From NCBI GenBank assembly GCA_964649825.1, contig CAZYQW010000002.1, positions 1 through 63,460 on the forward strand: DNA of 63,460 nt, written 5' to 3'. The notes beneath the pieces are model-generated. The model was not told the origin of the DNA. It searched no databases and was given only the letters and a program-made list of their open reading frames with translations. A program made the position numbers and the translations under genes. Source of the stretch: CAZYQW01 sp964649825. GTDB taxonomy: Bacteria; Planctomycetota; B15-G4; JADJEK01. Shown piece after piece: positions 60,293 through 63,460 of the stretch (positions are counted from its first letter, which is position 1; each line of letters begins with the position of its first letter).

Positions 60293-63292
60293 TTGACGGC
60301 CGACGGCGATCCGTCCGGAACGGATGAGTTCCACCAGGTCCTGATCGATTGCCTCGACCGGTACGAGACCGAAGGCGAGGCCGTCGTCGACGCGCTGTGC
60401 GAGCGGCATCCGGAGCACGCGTTCGAACTGCGGCGGCGCGTGGCGCACCTGCGGAGCATCGGTCTGCTCGAAGGAGCCGCGGCGGCGCCTGCCGCGGTCC
60501 CGGAGCGCCTCGGCGACTTCCGGATCGTGCGGCCGCTCGGCGGCGGCGGCATGGGCGTGGTCTACCTCGCGGTGCAGGAGGGGCTCGGTCGCGAGGTGGC
60601 GCTCAAGATCATCCGGCCGGATCAACTCTACTTCCCCGGCACCCGCGAGCGGTTTCGGCGCGAGGTCGAGACGATCGCACGCCTCGCGCACCCCGGGATC
60701 GTCCCGATCCACACGGTCGGCGAGGAGGACGGCGTCCCGTACTTCGCGATGGAGCGGATCCGCGGCCGCTCGCTGCACGAGGCGCTCCGTGCGCTCGCCG
60801 GACGGGCGCCGGCCCGGTTGTCGGGACAGGACCTCGCGCGTGTGGTTCGCGGTGGGGAGGACGAGCCCGGAGCGGCCGAGCACGCCGCCGCCCCGGGGTG
60901 GCAGGGGTCGTACGAGTCCGTCTGCCTCCGGATCGTCCGGCAGATCGCCGACGCCCTCGAGCACGCCCACGCGAACGGCGTGCTCCATCGCGACGTGAAG
61001 CCTTCGAACGTCATGCTGACCGTACGCGGCGACGCGCTCCTCGTCGACTTCGGGCTCGCGTCGGCGTCGGCGTCGGGGTCGAACCGTCTCACCCGCACCG
61101 GAACCCACCTCGGCTCGCTCCACTACATGTCACCGGAGCAGGCGAGCACCGCGCACGCCGAGCTGACCGCGCGCAGCGACGTCTACTCGCTCGGCGTCAC
61201 GCTCTACGAGATGTTGACGCTGCTTCCACCGTACACCGGCGACTCGCCGCACGAGATCCTGCTGCGCGCCGGGGAGGGCCGGCCCACGCCGATCCGCCTG
61301 CAGAATCCGGCCGTGGCGTGGGAGACCGAGACCGTCGTCTTGAAGGCGATCGATCCGGACCCGGCGCGGCGCTATCCGAGCGCGCGCGCGTTCGCTCGGG
61401 ACCTGCAGAACGTCCTCGAGCGCCGCCCGATCGCCGCGCGTCGTGCCGGCGTCCTGCTGCGCGGGCGCCGCTTCATGCAGCGCCACCCGGCGGCCACGAC
61501 CGCGATCGCGCTCGCGATCCTCCTCGTGACGGGGGGGCCGGCCGCGCTCTACGTCCAGGAGCGCGGCGCCCGCGTCCGCATCGAGGAGAAGAGCCGTCTT
61601 GCGGAGGAGAACTTCGCCAAGGCGCTCGAGGCCGTCGATGCGATGCTCGCCGACGTCGGAGACGTGCAGCTCCGCCACGTTCCGCAGATGGAGACGGTGC
61701 GACGGCGTCTCGTCGAGAAGGCGTTGGCCTTCTACCAGGGATTCCTCGCGCGCCGGTCCGACGACGTCGGACTGCGTCGCCGGCACGCGCGGGTCCTGGA
61801 GCGCGTGGGGATGCTGCACTATCTGCTGGGCGAATCCGCTCCCGCCGAGCGATCGTTCGACGAAGCGCTGCGTGAATTGGAGCAGCTCGCCCGCGAGGTC
61901 CCCGGCGATCGTTGGGTCGACATGGAGTGGGCGATCTGCCGGCGCAGCCTGGCCGCCGTCTTCGAGCGCGAGGGACGCTACGACGAGGCGATCACCGCCG
62001 CGCGCGACGCGGCGGAGAGGCTCGAGATCCTCGCGCGCCAACCCGACGCCTCCGATGCCGAGCGCGAAGAGTTCGTGGAGTCGCTTCTCTCGGTCGGAGT
62101 GCTGCTCCGTGACGTCGATCCGCCCGCGGCGGAAGAGGCGCTCCGCGCCGCCCGGCCGGTGATCGACCACTTCCTCGCGGAGCGACCGGACCACTTGCCG
62201 GTGAGAGAACGTCTCGTGCGTCTCCACAACACGCTCGGCGTGGTCCTCGAACGGCGCGGACGTCTCGCCGAGGCGGCCGAGTCGTATCGGCGCGCCGTCG
62301 AGCCCTGCGAGGCGCTGGTCGCCGCCCGGCCCGAGGAGCAGGAGTTTCGCGCGCAGCTCGCGTCGGTGCTCCTGAACCTCGCGTCGTTGACCTTCGAGTC
62401 GGACCCGGAAGCGGAAGCGTTTCTCCGGCGGTCGATCGACCTCTCCCGCGCTCTCGCGCGGGACTTCCCGTCGGTGCCGGACCACGGCCGACGCCTCGCG
62501 CAATCGTCGCTCAACCATGCGTACCTGATCTCCGCCGATCCCGATCGTCGCGCCGAGGTGACGGCGGCGTACGACGAGGGCATCGCGCAGCTCCGGCGGC
62601 TCGTCGAGGCGTACCCGACCGTGATCGCGTATCGGGACGATCTCGCGCTTGGGCTCGACAACCGCGGCCAGTTCGAGCGACGCCGTGGCGATTTCGACGA
62701 AGGGATCGTGTTCGCCGAGGAGGCGGTCCGGCTGCGGCGGGAGATCGTCGCGACCGCGCCGGACGAGCCGTGGACCCGCCACCGTCTCGGCGGGGCGCTG
62801 CACAACCTCGCGATCATCGTGAAGGAACAGGGGCTCGCCGAGCGAGCGCTCGAGTGGTTGGAAGAGGCCGCGGCCGAGCAGGAGGCGGCGCTCCTCTCCC
62901 TCCCCGAGAACCCGGACGTGCTGCGATTCCTGAGGTACCACCTGTACAGCGCCGCCGACGCGCTGTGGCGGCTCGACCATCTCGAGAGCGCCGCGGAGAG
63001 GATCGAGGAGGTGCTCGCGCGCGGGCCCGACGACGTCTGGTGTCGCAAGAGCGCGGCCGGGCTCTACGCGCGCCTCGCCGCTTCGATCGAGGAGGATCCG
63101 GAACGTTCCGCGAGGGAACGGGAGGAGACGGCCGCCCGCTGGCGAGCCCGCGCCCTCGAACACCTGGATCGGTTGATCGACCTCGGGTTCGAGGACGTGA
63201 AGCTGCTGCGCACGGACTCGGACTACTCCGCCCTCAGTACGTTGCCGGGTTTCGAGGAGCGGGTGGCGCGGGTCGCGGCGAGCGGGACTTGA
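60293..63292 (+). CDS. Membrane serine/threonine kinase with long TPR tail
   Basis: Kinase of 999 residues. TTG 60293 is chosen because GGAGG at 60283-60287 is five bases upstream; the GTG at 60287 overlaps that site. An N-terminal helical region (~10-60) precedes the kinase domain: PLGGGGMGVVY (81-91), VALKII lysine 105, HRDVKPSNVM (232-241), DFG (252-254) and HYMSPEQ. The C-lobe is interrupted by an acidic insert (~180-205). A transmembrane helix lies at ~399-419 (AATTAIALAILLVTGGPAAL), followed by ~560 residues of TPRs. The architecture matches the 5358 kinase. The divergent sigma factor is its likely target or output, inferred from position. Confidence 0.9.
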   Translation: MTADGDPSGTDEFHQVLIDCLDRYETEGEAVVDALCERHPEHAFELRRRVAHLRSIGLLEGAAAAPAAVPERLGDFRIVRPLGGGGMGVVYLAVQEGLGREVALKIIRPDQLYFPGTRERFRREVETIARLAHPGIVPIHTVGEEDGVPYFAMERIRGRSLHEALRALAGRAPARLSGQDLARVVRGGEDEPGAAEHAAAPGWQGSYESVCLRIVRQIADALEHAHANGVLHRDVKPSNVMLTVRGDALLVDFGLASASASGSNRLTRTGTHLGSLHYMSPEQASTAHAELTARSDVYSLGVTLYEMLTLLPPYTGDSPHEILLRAGEGRPTPIRLQNPAVAWETETVVLKAIDPDPARRYPSARAFARDLQNVLERRPIAARRAGVLLRGRRFMQRHPAATTAIALAILLVTGGPAALYVQERGARVRIEEKSRLAEENFAKALEAVDAMLADVGDVQLRHVPQMETVRRRLVEKALAFYQGFLARRSDDVGLRRRHARVLERVGMLHYLLGESAPAERSFDEALRELEQLAREVPGDRWVDMEWAICRRSLAAVFEREGRYDEAITAARDAAERLEILARQPDASDAEREEFVESLLSVGVLLRDVDPPAAEEALRAARPVIDHFLAERPDHLPVRERLVRLHNTLGVVLERRGRLAEAAESYRRAVEPCEALVAARPEEQEFRAQLASVLLNLASLTFESDPEAEAFLRRSIDLSRALARDFPSVPDHGRRLAQSSLNHAYLISADPDRRAEVTAAYDEGIAQLRRLVEAYPTVIAYRDDLALGLDNRGQFERRRGDFDEGIVFAEEAVRLRREIVATAPDEPWTRHRLGGALHNLAIIVKEQGLAERALEWLEEAAAEQEAALLSLPENPDVLRFLRYHLYSAADALWRLDHLESAAERIEEVLARGPDDVWCRKSAAGLYARLAASIEEDPERSAREREETAARWRARALEHLDRLIDLGFEDVKLLRTDSDYSALSTLPGFEERVARVAASGT

Positions 63293-63303
63293 GTACGGGG
63301 TCG

Positions 63304-63460
63304 GGCGGGCGGAGCGGGTCGATCGGGCCGCGTTCGCTCGAACAGTCCTCGCTCGGGGTGCGGGCGAAGGGGTTGCGTTGGGGAGCTTTGGTGGGGTGGT
63401 GCGTGGGCGGCTCGCTGCGGAACTCGCTCGGCGCGGCCCGATCGACCCGCTCCGCCCGCC
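63304..63460. repeat. Perfect 29-bp inverted repeat around a 99-bp spacer
   Basis: The arm at 63304-63332 (starting GGCGGGCGGAGCGGGTCGAT) is the exact reverse complement of 63432-63460, the last bases of the window. The spacer is GT-rich (GGGGTGCGGGCGAAGGGG, TTTGGTGGGGTGGTGCG). The element begins 11 bp after the kinase stop and may extend past the edge. It could be a long terminator-like hairpin, a small non-autonomous element or a DNA cruciform. Confidence 0.7.

Noticed and set aside
1..63460. CRISPR array or cas genes
   Set aside because: No regularly spaced repeats and no Cas protein signatures on either strand.

Overview
This is a GC-rich bacterial chromosome segment whose gene content points to the phylum Planctomycetota, probably an uncultured or little-studied lineage. 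The evidence is the repeated pairing of ECF-type sigma factors (the group with the HTLQPTALV box) with serine/threonine kinases, several of which carry TPR tails; many secreted FG-GAP, WD40, NHL and beta-helix proteins; a shared ~100-residue C-terminal module on several exported proteins; c-type cytochromes fused to or placed beside beta-propellers; and FGE-sulfatase-fold domains. The lineage call is inference from gene families; there is no rRNA gene in the window. I found no tRNA, rRNA or CRISPR array. LAYOUT: 1-4.2 kb, a palindromic repeat, a giant secreted beta-propeller/dihaem cytochrome protein and a PGPGW membrane protein. 4.2-10.3 kb, a BlaI-type repressor remnant, an ECF sigma factor/kinase-TPR pair, a secreted trypsin-like protease, a NUDIX hydrolase and a small PQQ-type protein. 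10.3-15.1 kb (minus), zwf-opcA-pgl with ATGA/TGATG overlaps (oxidative pentose phosphate pathway), followed by a glycosyltransferase. 15.1-20.6 kb, a good sigma-70-like promoter, a secreted protein plus dihaem oxidoreductase operon ending in a strong terminator, then WD40 and cytochrome c genes. 20.6-26.6 kb, an IS21 IstB fragment, two coupled membrane proteins, a second sigma/kinase pair, a lone PIN protein and two bactofilin-type proteins. 26.9-39.5 kb, the most interesting part, described next. 39.9-63.4 kb, an FGE-like membrane protein coupled to a sigma factor, a membrane SGNH hydrolase, an ASPIC/TPR lipoprotein pair, FG-GAP and beta-helix exoproteins, a membrane TIR protein, an extracellular metallo-beta-lactamase-fold protein, a divergent sigma factor/kinase-TPR locus and a perfect long inverted repeat at the window edge. 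THE CANDIDATE SYSTEM (about 28.5-37.3 kb): a minus-strand operon with 4-base stop/start overlaps encodes a TIR-domain protein with a long C-terminal region, a MoxR-type AAA+ ATPase, and a 1171-residue membrane protein with a CoxE/vWA-partner-like N-terminus and a C-terminal FGE-sulfatase-fold domain. Directly downstream on the same strand lies a broken cassette with an excisionase-like HTH, an Avd-like helical part and the C-terminal end of a reverse transcriptase. A second membrane FGE-domain gene converges on this cassette from the other side. The last ~45 codons of the two FGE genes are nearly identical except for 13 base differences in a 69-base core; all lie at first or second codon positions and 12 of 13 have an adenine in one copy. 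That is the signature of adenine-directed mutagenesis by a diversity-generating retroelement (DGR), and both variable ends are followed by the same GAA-loop hairpin. I read the locus as a TIR/MoxR/diversified-sensor conflict (immune-like) system whose local DGR machinery has decayed, with no template repeat visible in the window.
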